64,000 nucleotides of DNA from HGM04593 sp045654885 (lineage in GTDB: Bacteria > Bacteroidota > Bacteroidia > Bacteroidales > Bacteroidaceae), in NCBI GenBank assembly GCA_045654885.1, contig JAZOOF010000010.1, positions 21,984 to 85,983 of the forward strand. Direction: 5' to 3'. The first letter of the stretch is position 1. Each line of letters starts with the position of its first letter. Below, one piece after another: positions 51,685 through 62,600 of this stretch. The notes below the pieces were generated by a model. That model made no database searches. It saw only the letters and a program-made list of their open reading frames with translations, and was not told the origin of the DNA. Position numbers and translations under genes: made by a program.

Positions 51685-52986
51685 TTAATCAAGTTCCTGG
51701 TCGGCCTCGTAGCCTGCAAACTCACGAATCTTGTTCTTGAGCATTGCAAACTGCTTGAAGAGGTCGTGCACGGGTCTGTCGCCATCCTTGTGCATTGGAG
51801 CCTTGCTGTAGAACGAGAGGAACTCCTGGATGCCCTTTTCGCCTGCACGCAACGCAAGGTCGCTGAAAAGTATGAGGTCGAGCACCAAGGGAGCCGCCAA
51901 TATTGAGTCGCGGCAAAGGAAATTCACCTTTATTGTCATTGGGTAACCCATCCAGCCGAAGATATCGATGTTGTCCCAACTCTCCTTCTCGTCGCCACGT
52001 GGCGGATAGTAGTTGATGCGCACCTTATGGTACATGTCGCTGTAGAGTTCGGGATAGACATCGCTGTCAAGGATATTCTCGAGTGCCGAAGTTTTGCTCA
52101 CGCGCTTTGTCTCAAAATTCTCGGGATTATCGAGCACCATACCGTCGCGGTTACCAAGGATATTGGTAGAGAACCAGCCTGTGACACCCAACTGACGGGT
52201 AAAGAATGCAGGGGCAAGCACGGTCTTCATCATTGTCTGTCCGCTCTTGAAGTCCTTGCCGGCAATGGGCATACCGGTCTCCTCGGCAAGTTCCCACATG
52301 GCAGGAATGTCAAGACAGAGGTTAGGAGCGCCCATAACAAAAGGACAACCCTCGCGCATAGCAGCATAGGCATAGCACATGCTTGGCGCCACATTGGCAA
52401 CATCATTGGCTTTCATTGCCGCCTCAAAGGCTGCCACGCTACCATGAACATCATCATTACGCTTAATGTACTTCTCGGTGCTGGCAATCCATATCACGAC
52501 TACACGGTCACAACCGTTTGCAGCCTTGAAGTGACGTATATCCTCGCGCAACTGCCCGGTAAGTTCCCAACGGGTAGCACCCACCTTGACGTTAGGACCA
52601 TCAATGTTGCTTGCATAGTTCTTGTCGAAGAGAGCCTTGTATGGCTTTATAGCCTTCAGTTCATCCTTCACTGGTTCAACATCCTGTGGTTTGAGCACAG
52701 CAGCCTTTACTGCAGCATCATATGCATCGTCCTCGTACAGGTCCCATGCGCCGAATACCATATCGTCAAGCGAAGCAACGGGAACAAGGTCCTTTACCTC
52801 CTTGTAGCATTTATCCCGTCCCTTGCCTACGCGCATGATTCCCTCGCATGCAAACGAACCTATAGGCTTTGACAAACCCTTGCGCGACATGAGCACACCC
52901 GTGATGGCAGTAGTTGTAACAGCTCCCAAACCAACACACATCACTCCCAACTTACCACCGGCCGGTCTAACTTTCATATCATTCAT
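51685..52986 (-). CDS. Inositol-3-phosphate synthase (INO1 family)
   Basis: NAD-dependent enzyme converting glucose-6-phosphate to 1L-myo-inositol-1-phosphate. It is 433 residues. The Rossmann start is KLGVMCVGLGAVTTTAITGV, IDGPNVKVGATRWELTGQLR is an internal block, and SGQTMMKTVLAP and FSTNILGNRDGMVLDNPENF are the central catalytic blocks. VRINYYPPRGDEKESWDNID follows. The sequence resembles the Bacteroides enzymes that feed inositol into phosphatidylinositol and inositol sphingolipids. No PI synthase or phosphatase is next to it here. It is probably transcribed separately from lpdA, since the gap is 139 bases. Confidence 0.93.
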   Translation of the reverse strand: MNDMKVRPAGGKLGVMCVGLGAVTTTAITGVLMSRKGLSKPIGSFACEGIMRVGKGRDKCYKEVKDLVPVASLDDMVFGAWDLYEDDAYDAAVKAAVLKPQDVEPVKDELKAIKPYKALFDKNYASNIDGPNVKVGATRWELTGQLREDIRHFKAANGCDRVVVIWIASTEKYIKRNDDVHGSVAAFEAAMKANDVANVAPSMCYAYAAMREGCPFVMGAPNLCLDIPAMWELAEETGMPIAGKDFKSGQTMMKTVLAPAFFTRQLGVTGWFSTNILGNRDGMVLDNPENFETKRVSKTSALENILDSDVYPELYSDMYHKVRINYYPPRGDEKESWDNIDIFGWMGYPMTIKVNFLCRDSILAAPLVLDLILFSDLALRAGEKGIQEFLSFYSKAPMHKDGDRPVHDLFKQFAMLKNKIREFAGYEADQELD

Positions 52987-53125
52987 TTTATCTTAAATAT
53001 ATCAAACTGGTAAAAAAATCATTCATTAAGCAAAATAATCGCTTTTTATTGAACTAACCTAAACTTTTGAGTAAATGTTCCTGAATTTTTAATAAAATTT
53101 TCTTCAACATGCTCAAACAGTCCAT

Positions 53126-54469
53126 TTACATGGTGCCCTCCTTCAACATTTCGCTCACCGTAGGGTGCGGGAACACCGTGCGCTGCAGTTGTTCTACAGT
53201 AAGTCCATTTGTAATTGCCATGCATGCTGCACATATAAACTCACTAGACGAATTGCCAAGCATGTGCACTCCAAGGAGTTTGCCTGCAGGTGATACAAGA
53301 GCCTTGAAAATTCCTGTCTGTCCCTCGTTCTCGGCCACAAAACGGCCGGCATAGGTCATCGGCAGTTTACGCAGACGATACTCGACACCGGCAGCTGCAG
53401 CCTGTTCCTCGGTGAGTCCCACAGATGCCACCTCGGGGTTGGTATATACCACACCGGGAATAGCATTGTACTCCATGCAATCCTCAATGCCGAGAATATT
53501 ATTCACCGCCACCTCGGCCTCACGGCTTGCTGTATGCGCCAACATTGAGAAGCCTGTGACATCACCGGCAGCATATACATTGGGGAGCGAGGTCTGCATA
53601 GCGGCATTTACCTTTATTCCACGCTCAACCTCTACCGCGATATTCTCAAGGCCATAGCCCTTGAGCACAGCCCGTCGGCCAATACTCATTAGGATTCTCT
53701 CACCCTCGCACTGCAGCTCATTGCCATCGGCATCGGTATAAAATACCGCATTACCCTCAATGCGTGTAACCTTGCACTGCAGACAGAATTTCACGCCACG
53801 CTTGGCATAGATTCCACGCAGTGCCTCGGCAATCTCCTTGTCCATTACACCCAGAATCTCGGGCATCATCTCAATAACGGTAACAGGTATCCCAAGAGAG
53901 TTGCAGTAACTTGCGAATTCCATACCTATGACACCGCCGCCAATGACAACAAGGCTTGCAGGAGCCTCGGTGAGAGCAAGCATCTCGCGGTTGGTGAGTA
54001 CGGCAGGGTTATCCTCCACTCCGGGAATCGGAGGCACAAAAGCCTCACTGCCTGTACAGATGAGCAGAATCTTTGCCTCATACAGCTGCCCGTCGCAAGC
54101 AATTGCAATGCCCTGTGCATCGCCACGCTCAATCACAGCCTCGCCACGCACTACAGTGACACCGGCAGCCTCCATCTTCATCTTTATACCGGCAACAAGC
54201 TTACGCACAACCTTTGTCTTGCGGTCGGCAATCTTCTTGTACTCATAAGAGACCTCGCCTGCAGTAATGCCATATTTCTTGCCACCGGTTGCGTGGTCAT
54301 ACATCTTTGCACTGTAGAGCAGTGTCTTTGTGGGAATACACCCCTCGTTAAGGCACACACCACCAAGTTCACGTTTCTCGAACAGAACAACACTCTGCCC
54401 TGCTGTGCCCGCCTTTTCAGCAGCCACATAGCCGGCCGGGCCGCCGCCAATAATTGCCAAGTCGTACAT
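53126..54469 (-). CDS. lpdA: Dihydrolipoyl dehydrogenase
   Basis: FAD/NAD disulfide oxidoreductase, the E3 subunit of 2-oxo acid dehydrogenase and glycine cleavage complexes. It is 447 residues. The N-terminal FAD site is AIIGGGPAGYVAA, the redox disulfide is C39-C44 in GGVCLNEGCIPTK, the NAD site is VVIGGGVIGMEFAS, and the second FAD block is PNVYAAGDVTG. The active-site HP pair is in FPHPTVSEM. No lipoyl partner gene is adjacent. It has a good promoter at 54519-54550. Confidence 0.93.
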   Translation of the reverse strand: MYDLAIIGGGPAGYVAAEKAGTAGQSVVLFEKRELGGVCLNEGCIPTKTLLYSAKMYDHATGGKKYGITAGEVSYEYKKIADRKTKVVRKLVAGIKMKMEAAGVTVVRGEAVIERGDAQGIAIACDGQLYEAKILLICTGSEAFVPPIPGVEDNPAVLTNREMLALTEAPASLVVIGGGVIGMEFASYCNSLGIPVTVIEMMPEILGVMDKEIAEALRGIYAKRGVKFCLQCKVTRIEGNAVFYTDADGNELQCEGERILMSIGRRAVLKGYGLENIAVEVERGIKVNAAMQTSLPNVYAAGDVTGFSMLAHTASREAEVAVNNILGIEDCMEYNAIPGVVYTNPEVASVGLTEEQAAAAGVEYRLRKLPMTYAGRFVAENEGQTGIFKALVSPAGKLLGVHMLGNSSSEFICAACMAITNGLTVEQLQRTVFPHPTVSEMLKEGTM

Positions 54470-54518
54470 AAGAATATATTATATGATTAATGCCATTGGA
54501 TTTACAATACCCGTGATG

Positions 54519-54550
54519 CAAACTTATTAAAAAATGTCTGATAAAGCAAA
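54519..54550 (-). promoter_or_regulatory. Promoter of lpdA
   Basis: On the minus strand: TTTG (54550-54547), a 20-base spacer, then TAAGTTTG (54526-54519), about 50 bases before the ATG. The rest of 54551-54757 is AT-rich with only a TACTTTTG box (54703-54710) for the next gene. Confidence 0.66.
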
Positions 54551-54757
54551 TTAATGGTCAAGCAAGTGGAAGAGCATTTTTCATTGCGCCTTAAATGGCT
54601 AAACAAGAACCGTGTTACATGTATTAATTATGAAAAACGCCCTATACTTGATTTAGAGGACTAAAATTTGCAATAAAGAAATACATTCTATCCAAAATTT
54701 GCTACTTTTGCAAAAGAGAGACGGAAATCTTTAGTTAAAGCAGAAACTTATAAAGAA

Positions 54758-55006
54758 ATGACAAACTCGGAAAAAAGCAGCAAAGAGACTTCAAAAGTAG
54801 ACGTTGGAGTAGAGATGGTGACAGGAGCAGCTGCAGCAATGCTCTACTCGGACGAAGAGATACGCGACATATTTTCAAAAGAAGATGCCGAAGAATTCAT
54901 TGAGCTTCGCAGACAGGCAAGGGAGAATTTTGCTCCAAAAGGGTATGATATGGAGGATGACGAGACACAGTTGCCAATGGCAGCCGAAGACGGAAGCGGC
55001 TATTGA
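54758..55006 (+). CDS. Small acidic protein of unknown function
   Basis: 82 residues, no signal peptide or membrane helix, acidic C-terminal half (MEDDETQLPMAAEDG). The middle (MLYSDEEIRDIFSKEDAEEF, then IELRRQARENFAP) is probably helical. I do not recognise the family. It is flanked by its own hairpin and a TACTTTTG box 48 bases upstream, and stands between lpdA and the end of rpoC. It looks real because the AT-rich leader and terminator frame it exactly. Confidence 0.65.
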   Translation: MTNSEKSSKETSKVDVGVEMVTGAAAAMLYSDEEIRDIFSKEDAEEFIELRRQARENFAPKGYDMEDDETQLPMAAEDGSGY

Positions 55007-55025
55007 CCCATGAAACGACAGACTA

Positions 55026-55067
55026 AAAGAAACGGCGGTGTATGACCAGATACACTGCCGTTGCTTT
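55026..55067 (+). terminator. Terminator after the small acidic protein gene
   Basis: Imperfect hairpin with arms AACGGCGGTGTAT (55031-55043) and ATACACTGCCGTT (55050-55062), extended by A- and T-rich ends. The remaining sequence to 55229 includes AAGCAAGCTTGCT, similar to the stems of the repeat arrays, but no full copy. Confidence 0.65.
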
Positions 55068-55229
55068 TCTTGGATAAAATAATAGAAGCGATTACTCAGA
55101 ATGCAACAGCGTGCGAAAGCAAACTCATTTGCCACACTCGTTGCAAAACCCAAGCAAGCTTGCTCTTCGGCTATAACCACACTATGCGTGCCTGAACTTT
55201 GGCCAGACTCCTTACCTTTATAAAGCAAT

Positions 55230-55260
55230 AAAGCCGACGGTTTTTTATTCCGTCGGCTTT
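55230..55260 (-). terminator. Terminator of the rpoBC transcript
   Basis: 11-base arms (AAAGCCGACGG and CCGTCGGCTTT) with a 9-base loop, 22 bases after the rpoC stop on the minus strand. Confidence 0.75.
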
Positions 55261-55282
55261 ATTATATAATAAGTAAGTTATA

Positions 55283-58200
55283 TTACTCCTCGTCGTCAGA
55301 GAAATCGAGCACACTGCGCTTGCTAGCCTGGCTACGCTCGTAATCCTCCTTTGAGAGAACCACAATCTTGCCAAAGTCGCGCTGACCTGTACCGGCAGGG
55401 ATGAGGTGACCGCAGATAACGTTCTCCTTCATACCGAGCAGGTTGTCGCTCTTCATGTTGATGGCAGCCTCGTTGAGCACCTTTGTTGTCTCCTGGAACG
55501 ATGCAGCCGACATGAAGCTCTGTGTCTGCAATGCGGCGCGTGTGATACCCTGCAGAATCTGTGTAGATGTTGCGGGTTTTGCATCACGTGCAACAACAGG
55601 CTTGAGGTCGCGGCGCTTGAGCATACTGTTCTCGTCGCGCAACTTGCGGGTTGTGATAATCTGACCAGGCTTGAGGTTCTCTGAATCGCCTGCGTCAACA
55701 ACCACCTTCTTACCCCAGATGCGGTCGTTCTCCTCCTGGAACTGGAGCTTGTCGACAATCTGCAACTCAAGGAAGCGTGTATCACCCGGCTCGTTAATCT
55801 GTACCTTACGCATCATCTGGCGCACGATAATCTCAAAGTGCTTATCGTTAATCTTCACACCCTGTGAACGGTAAACGTCCTGTGCCTCGTTCACAATATA
55901 CTCCTGAACTGCGGTAGGACCCTTGATGGCAAGGATGTCCGATGGTGTGATGGCACCGTCAGAGAGCGGTGTTCCGGCACGTACATAGTCGCCATCCTGA
56001 ACAAGAATCTGCTTAGAGAGAGCAACAAGGTACTTCTTGACGTCGCCAACCTTTGAAGTAACGATAATCTCACGGTTACCACGTTTCACCTTACCCATTG
56101 TTACCTCACCGTCGATTTCAGAAACAACAGCAGGGTTAGATGGGTTACGTGCCTCGAAGAGCTCGGTTACACGTGGCAAACCACCGGTGATATCACCCGC
56201 GCTACCGAATACACGTGGAATCTTGACGATTACATCACCGGCCTTGAGAACATCGCCATCCTCAACTACCACGTGACCACCCACGGGGAGGTTGTAGTTG
56301 TGGAGTGAAGTACCGTTCTCGTCGTTGATGTGGATTGTCGGTATCTTGTTCTTGTCCTTAGACTCAATGATGACAATCTCGTGCAGACCTGTACTCTCGT
56401 CAGTATCGACCTTGTATGTAATACCCTCGATTACAGACTCGAATTCAACCTTACCGGCAACCTCAGTTACGATAACGGCGTTGAATGGGTCCCAAGATGC
56501 AATTACCTTGCCCTTCTCAACAACATCGTCCTCGCCTGCATAGAGCTTAGAACCGTAAGGGATATTGTGCGATGACAATACAATGCCTGTGTTGATGTCG
56601 ATGAAGCGGACCTCGCTCAAACGGCTTACAACAATCTTTACAGGTGTACCGTCGGGCTCGACAGTGTCAACAGTACGCAACTCCTCGAATTTGAGACGTG
56701 AAGCGTGCTTTGCACGGATAGTAGCATCGGCTGCAATGTTGGCAGCGGTACCACCGGCGTGGAAGGTACGGAGTGTAAGCTGTGTACCCGGCTCACCGAT
56801 TGACTGTGCAGCGATGACACCTACAGCCTCACCCTTCTCGACCATGCGGCTTGTTGCAAGGTTGCGGCCGTAACACTTGGCGCAGACACCGTGCTTTGAC
56901 TCACAAGTGAGCACTGAACGGATTTCGACGCTCTCGATTGGCGAGTTCTCAATCTCATTGGCAATAGCCTCTGTGATGACCTCACCCGAGTGAACGATGA
57001 TTGCACCTGTTGTCGGGTTAACGACATCGTGTACCGAAACGCGACCCATGATGCGCTCGCCAAGAGTAGCAACAACCTCGTCACCGTTCTTGAGTGCAGT
57101 GCAGACAAGACCACGCAATGTACCGCAATCCTCCTCGTTGATGATTACGTCGTGCGAAACGTCTACAAGACGACGTGTGAGGTAACCGGCATCGGCTGTC
57201 TTCAAAGCGGTATCGGCAAGACCCTTACGCGCACCGTGAGAAGAGATAAAGTACTCGAGCACCGAAAGACCCTCCTTAAAGTTAGAAAGAATCGGGTTCT
57301 CGATAATCTGTGCACCCTCTGAACCGGCCTTCTGCGGCTTGGCCATAAGACCACGCATACCGGAGAGCTGACGAATCTGGTCCTTTGAACCACGGGCACC
57401 CGAATCGAGCATCATGTATACCGAGTTGAAGCCCTGGTCATCGGTAGAGATAGTCTTCATCAACACATTTGCCAAGTCGGCATTTACGTGTGTCCACTCG
57501 TCGACAACCTTGTTATAACGCTCCTTGTCGGTGATAAGACCAAGGTTATACTCTGCGAGAATCTCCTCAACCTTCTCGTTACCCTTACGTACGAGTTCCT
57601 CTTTCTCCTTTGGAATGATGACATCGTCGAGGTTGAATGACAGACCGCCCTGGAAGGCCATCTGGTAACCAAGGTTCTTGATACCATCGAGGAATTCGGC
57701 CGAGCGTGCAACACCGACGCGCTTGATAACCTCGGTGATGATGTCACGCAGTGACTTCTTTGAGATAATCTGGTTGATATAACCCATCTCGCGTGGAACA
57801 ATCTGGTTGACGATGATTCGACCTACAGATGTCTCGCGCAATACCTGGATGTAGTCGCCGTTCTCATCGATATCCTCAACCATAACCTTTACCGGTGCAT
57901 GGATTGCAACACGGCCCTGGTTGTAGGCGATGAGTGCCTCCTCGGGACCGTAGAATGTCATGCCCGAGCCTTTGGCGCCTTCACGCAGCTTTGTTATGTA
58001 GTACAAACCGAGTACCATATCCTGTGAAGGCACAGCGATAGGTGCACCGTTTGAAGGGTTCAGAATGTTGTGAGACTGGAGCATGAGCATCTGCGCCTCA
58101 AGTACAGCCTCGTTGCTCAGTGGCAAGTGAACAGCCATCTGGTCACCGTCGAAGTCGGCGTTGAACGCAGTACATGCAAGCGGGTGCAACTGGATTGCCT

Positions 58201-59629
58201 TACCCTCAATCATCTTTGGCTGGAATGCCTGGATACCGAGACGGTGAAGTGTCGGCGCACGGTTGAGCAATACGGGGTGACCCTTCATTACATGCTCAAG
58301 GATATCCCAAATGATTGGCTCGCGACGGTCAACAATCTTCTTCGCAGACTTCACGGTCTTTACGATACCGCGCTCAATGAGCTTGCGGATGATGAATGGT
58401 TTGTAGAGCTCGGCAGCCATCAACTTTGGAATACCGCACTCACCCATCTTCAACTCAGGACCAACGACGATAACCGAACGTGCAGAATAGTCGACACGCT
58501 TACCCAGAAGGTTCTGACGGAAGCGACCCTGCTTACCCTTCAAGCTGTCAGAGAGAGACTTGAGAGGACGGTTGGCATCGGACTTGAGCGCGCTTGCCTT
58601 GCGTGAGTTGTCGAAGAGTGAATCGACAGCCTCCTGCAACATACGCTTCTCGTTACGCAAGATAACCTCGGGAGCCTTGATCTCGATAAGTTTCTTGAGA
58701 CGGTTGTTACGTATGATGACACGACGATAAAGGTCGTTGAGGTCCGATGTAGCGAAGCGGCCGCCATCCAGAGGCACCAATGGGCGCAACTCGGGAGGTG
58801 TGACAGGGATAACTGTCATAATCATCCACTCGGGACGGTTGTTGCCGTTTGAAGCAGCCATTGAAGAGCGGAAAGACTCCACTACCTGAAGGCGCTTGAG
58901 AGCCTCGTTCTTGCGCTGCTGCGACATGTCGGTGTTGGCACGGTTACGCAACTCGTAAGAGAGCGAGTCCAAGTCGATGCGTGCAAGCAAATCCTGGATA
59001 GCCTCGGCACCCATCTTGGCAATGAACTTGTTGGGGTCATTGTCATCGAGGTACTCGTTGCCCTGTGGCAGGTTGTCCATGATTGTGATGTACTCATCCT
59101 CGGTGAGGAGCTGGTATGGCATTACACCATCGAGTACATTCTCCTTGCCGGCAACCTCCTGACGTGCCTCATCGGCCTTCTTGGCCATTACACCCGGCTG
59201 GATAACGATATATTTCTCGTAGTAGATTACTGCATCGAGGCTCTTTGTGGGAAGACCGAGCAGATAACCAATCTTGTTTGGCAATGAACGGAAATACCAG
59301 ATGTGTGCAACAGGAACAACAAGCTGGATGTGTCCCATGCGCTCACGGCGTACCTTCTTCTCTGTAACCATTACACCGCAACGGTCGCAGACGATGCCTT
59401 TATAGCGGATGCGCTTGTACTTACCGCAGTGGCACTCATAGTCCTTTACCGGACCGAAGATGCGCTCGCAGAACAGACCGTCACGCTCGGGCTTATAGGT
59501 ACGGTAGTTGATTGTCTCCGGTTTCAACACCTCTCCACATGAATTACCAAGTATCTCCTGCGGTGAAGCAAGACCGATGGTAATCTTCGAGAAATTATTC
59601 TTTGTCTTTGATTCTTTTCTAAAAGCCAT
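55283..59629 (-). CDS. rpoC: DNA-directed RNA polymerase subunit beta'
   Basis: Largest catalytic subunit of RNA polymerase, 1448 residues. The N-terminal zinc site shows C-H-C residues in ECHCGKYKRIRYKGIVCDRC. The catalytic magnesium loop NADFDGDQMAVHLPLS is near residue 490. The bridge helix/trigger loop region has GEPGTQLTLRTFHAGGTA, and the second zinc site includes RSVLTCESKHGVCAKCYGRN. The acidic tail SVLDFSDDEE is typical. It starts 31 bases after rpoB. Confidence 0.98.
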   Translation of the reverse strand: MAFRKESKTKNNFSKITIGLASPQEILGNSCGEVLKPETINYRTYKPERDGLFCERIFGPVKDYECHCGKYKRIRYKGIVCDRCGVMVTEKKVRRERMGHIQLVVPVAHIWYFRSLPNKIGYLLGLPTKSLDAVIYYEKYIVIQPGVMAKKADEARQEVAGKENVLDGVMPYQLLTEDEYITIMDNLPQGNEYLDDNDPNKFIAKMGAEAIQDLLARIDLDSLSYELRNRANTDMSQQRKNEALKRLQVVESFRSSMAASNGNNRPEWMIMTVIPVTPPELRPLVPLDGGRFATSDLNDLYRRVIIRNNRLKKLIEIKAPEVILRNEKRMLQEAVDSLFDNSRKASALKSDANRPLKSLSDSLKGKQGRFRQNLLGKRVDYSARSVIVVGPELKMGECGIPKLMAAELYKPFIIRKLIERGIVKTVKSAKKIVDRREPIIWDILEHVMKGHPVLLNRAPTLHRLGIQAFQPKMIEGKAIQLHPLACTAFNADFDGDQMAVHLPLSNEAVLEAQMLMLQSHNILNPSNGAPIAVPSQDMVLGLYYITKLREGAKGSGMTFYGPEEALIAYNQGRVAIHAPVKVMVEDIDENGDYIQVLRETSVGRIIVNQIVPREMGYINQIISKKSLRDIITEVIKRVGVARSAEFLDGIKNLGYQMAFQGGLSFNLDDVIIPKEKEELVRKGNEKVEEILAEYNLGLITDKERYNKVVDEWTHVNADLANVLMKTISTDDQGFNSVYMMLDSGARGSKDQIRQLSGMRGLMAKPQKAGSEGAQIIENPILSNFKEGLSVLEYFISSHGARKGLADTALKTADAGYLTRRLVDVSHDVIINEEDCGTLRGLVCTALKNGDEVVATLGERIMGRVSVHDVVNPTTGAIIVHSGEVITEAIANEIENSPIESVEIRSVLTCESKHGVCAKCYGRNLATSRMVEKGEAVGVIAAQSIGEPGTQLTLRTFHAGGTAANIAADATIRAKHASRLKFEELRTVDTVEPDGTPVKIVVSRLSEVRFIDINTGIVLSSHNIPYGSKLYAGEDDVVEKGKVIASWDPFNAVIVTEVAGKVEFESVIEGITYKVDTDESTGLHEIVIIESKDKNKIPTIHINDENGTSLHNYNLPVGGHVVVEDGDVLKAGDVIVKIPRVFGSAGDITGGLPRVTELFEARNPSNPAVVSEIDGEVTMGKVKRGNREIIVTSKVGDVKKYLVALSKQILVQDGDYVRAGTPLSDGAITPSDILAIKGPTAVQEYIVNEAQDVYRSQGVKINDKHFEIIVRQMMRKVQINEPGDTRFLELQIVDKLQFQEENDRIWGKKVVVDAGDSENLKPGQIITTRKLRDENSMLKRRDLKPVVARDAKPATSTQILQGITRAALQTQSFMSAASFQETTKVLNEAAINMKSDNLLGMKENVICGHLIPAGTGQRDFGKIVVLSKEDYERSQASKRSVLDFSDDEE

Positions 59630-59660
59630 AGTTTTATATTGACAAACGTGAAGGAATTAT

Positions 59661-62600
59661 TTATTCAAACGAAATACTCAAACCAAGACCACGGAGCTCG
59701 TGAAGGAGCACGTTGAGCGACTCTGGAATACCCGGTGTAGGCATTGGATCGCCCTTGACGATAGCCTCGTATGCCTTTGAGCGGCCTACGACATCGTCCG
59801 ACTTGATTGTCAGAATCTCCTGAAGGATGTGTGCTGCACCGAATGCCTCGAGTGCCCAAACCTCCATCTCTCCGAAACGCTGACCACCGAACTGTGCCTT
59901 ACCACCGAGTGGCTGCTGGGTAATGAGTGAGTATGGACCGATTGAACGTGCGTGCATCTTGTCCTCAACCATGTGACCGAGCTTGAGCATGTAGCTGACA
60001 CCCACTGTAGCAGGCTGGTCGAAACGGTCACCTGTACCACCATCGTAGAGGTATGTCTTACCGTAACGTGGAATACCGGCCTTGTCGGTCCACTCGCAGA
60101 GATCCTCGAGCTTTGCACCGTCGAAGATAGGAGTAGCGAACTTCACGCCAAGCTCCTTACCCGCACGGCCAAGAACGGTCTCGAAAATCTGACCGATGTT
60201 CATACGTGAAGGCACACCCAGAGGGTTCAAGATGATATCTACCGGTGTACCGTCCTCAAGGAATGGCATATCCTCCTGGCGTACGACGCGTGACACGATA
60301 CCCTTGTTACCGTGGCGACCCGCCATCTTGTCACCGACACCAATCTTACGTTTCTTGGCAATGTAAACCTTTGCCATCTTCATTGTACCCGAAGGCAACT
60401 CGTCACCGATTGTAAGAGCGAACTTCTCGCGCTTAACCTCAGCATCAAGTTCTTTGTACTTGTGGATGAAGTTGATGATGAGTGAACGGATGAGGTCATT
60501 GGTGTGGGCATCGGCAGTCCACTTGCTCAGCTGCACAGCTGTGTAGTCGAGAGCCTCAAGCTCGGGACGTGTGAACTTTGCACCCTTTGCAATGAGCTCG
60601 GTACCCATGAAGTCCTTCACACCCTGTGATACACGGCCGTTTACAAGCTTCAAGAGTTTCTCGATGAGAATCTCCTTGAGGGCATCAACCTTCTTCTGGA
60701 ACTCATCGTCAATCTTTGGAAGCTTAGCCTTGTCGGCCATCTTAGCCGAACGTGTCTTCTCGGCGCGCTGGAAGAGACGACGACCGATAACAACACCCTG
60801 GAGTGATGGAGAAGCCTTGAGTGAAGCATCCTTCACGTCACCGGCCTTGTCACCGAAGATTGCACGGAGCAACTTCTCCTCGGGTGTAGGATCGGACTCA
60901 CCCTTCGGTGTAATCTTACCGATGATGATATCGCCCGGCTTAACATAAGCACCCACGCGGATGATACCGTTCTTGTCGAGGTCCTTTGTAGCATCCTCGC
61001 TCACGTTTGGAATATCATCGGTGAACTCCTCCATACCGCGTTTTGTCTCACGAACCTCCAAAGAGAGCTCGTCGACGTGCACTGATGTGAGGACATCCTC
61101 GCGTACCACCTTCTCGTTAAGCACAATGGCATCCTCGTAGTTGTAACCCTTCCAAGGCATGTAAGCAACAAGGAGGTTCTTACCAAGAGCAAGCTCACCG
61201 GCCTGTGTAGAGTAACCCTCGGTGAGGATATCACCGGCCTTTACTCTCTGACCCTTGTCACAGATTGGACGAAGGTCAATTGTCATATTCTGGTTTGTAC
61301 GACGGAACTTTGGAATGATGTACTCCTTTGAAGCGGGCTCGAAGCTTACGAACTCCTCATCCTCGGTACGGTCGTACTTGATTACTATTCTTGAAGCGTC
61401 AACGAACTCAATTACACCGTCGCCCTCGGCAACAATCTGTGTACGTGAATCCTCGACAAGCTGTTTCTCGAAACCGGTACCTACGATAGGTGCCTCGGTT
61501 GTCAAGAGGGGAACTGCCTGGCGCATCATGTTAGAACCCATGAGCGCACGGTTGGCATCGTCATGCTCAAGGAACGGAATGAGCGATGCAGCGATTGACG
61601 CAATCTGCTGTGGAGATACGTCCATCAACTCAACGCGGCCCGGCTCAACAACAGGATAATCGGCATCCTGACGTGTCTTTACCTTCTTGAGGATGAAGTT
61701 ACCGTTCTCGTCGAGCGGAGCATTACCCTGAGCAATAATCTTGCCCTCCTCCTCCTCGGCAGTATAATATACAACGTTCTTGTTGTCAATGTCAACCTTG
61801 CTGTTCGCAACAGAACGGTAAGGAGTAACAATGAAACCGAGCTCGTTAATCTTTGCATAGATACAGAGTGATGAAATAAGACCGATGTTCGGACCCTCAG
61901 GAGTCTCGATAGGACAGAGACGGCCGTAGTGGGTGTAGTGAACGTCACGCACCTCGAAACCTGCACGGTCACGTGAAAGACCGCCGGGGCCGAGAGCCGA
62001 GAGACGACGCTTGTGAGTAATCTCGGCAAGCGGGTTGGTCTGGTCCATGAACTGTGACAACGCATTTGTACCGAAGAAGGTGTTGATAACAGCCGAAACG
62101 GTCTTTGCGTTGATGAGGTCTGTCGGAGTGAACACCTCATTGTCGCGGACATTCATTCTCTCGCGGATGGTACGTGCCATACGTGCAAGACCGATAGCGA
62201 ACTGGTTAGAGAGCTGCTCACCCACTGTACGTACGCGACGGTTGCTCAAGTGGTCGATATCATCCACTGTAGCCATTGAGTTCACAAGACCGATGAGGTA
62301 CTTGATAATCTCAATGATATCCTCCTTTGTCAACACCCTTACATCCATATCGGTAGAGAGACCGAGCTTGCGGTTGATGCGGTAACGGCCTACATCGCCC
62401 AAGTCGTAACGCTTCTCCGAGAAGAAGAGGTTGTTGATTACTTCGCGGGCACTTGCATCGTCGGCAGGGTCCGCATTGCGCAACAATTTGAAGATGCTGT
62501 CGATGGCATCCTTCTCAGAGTTGCTTGTATCTTTGTCAAGCGTGTTGAAAATCAATGAATAGTCAACAGCGTTGGGATCGTCATTTTCTTTGTGGAGAAG

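Noticed and set aside
54875..55228. A 117-residue frame on the minus strand at 54.9-55.2 kb
   Set aside because: It overlaps the small acidic gene and its terminator and has no recognisable features.
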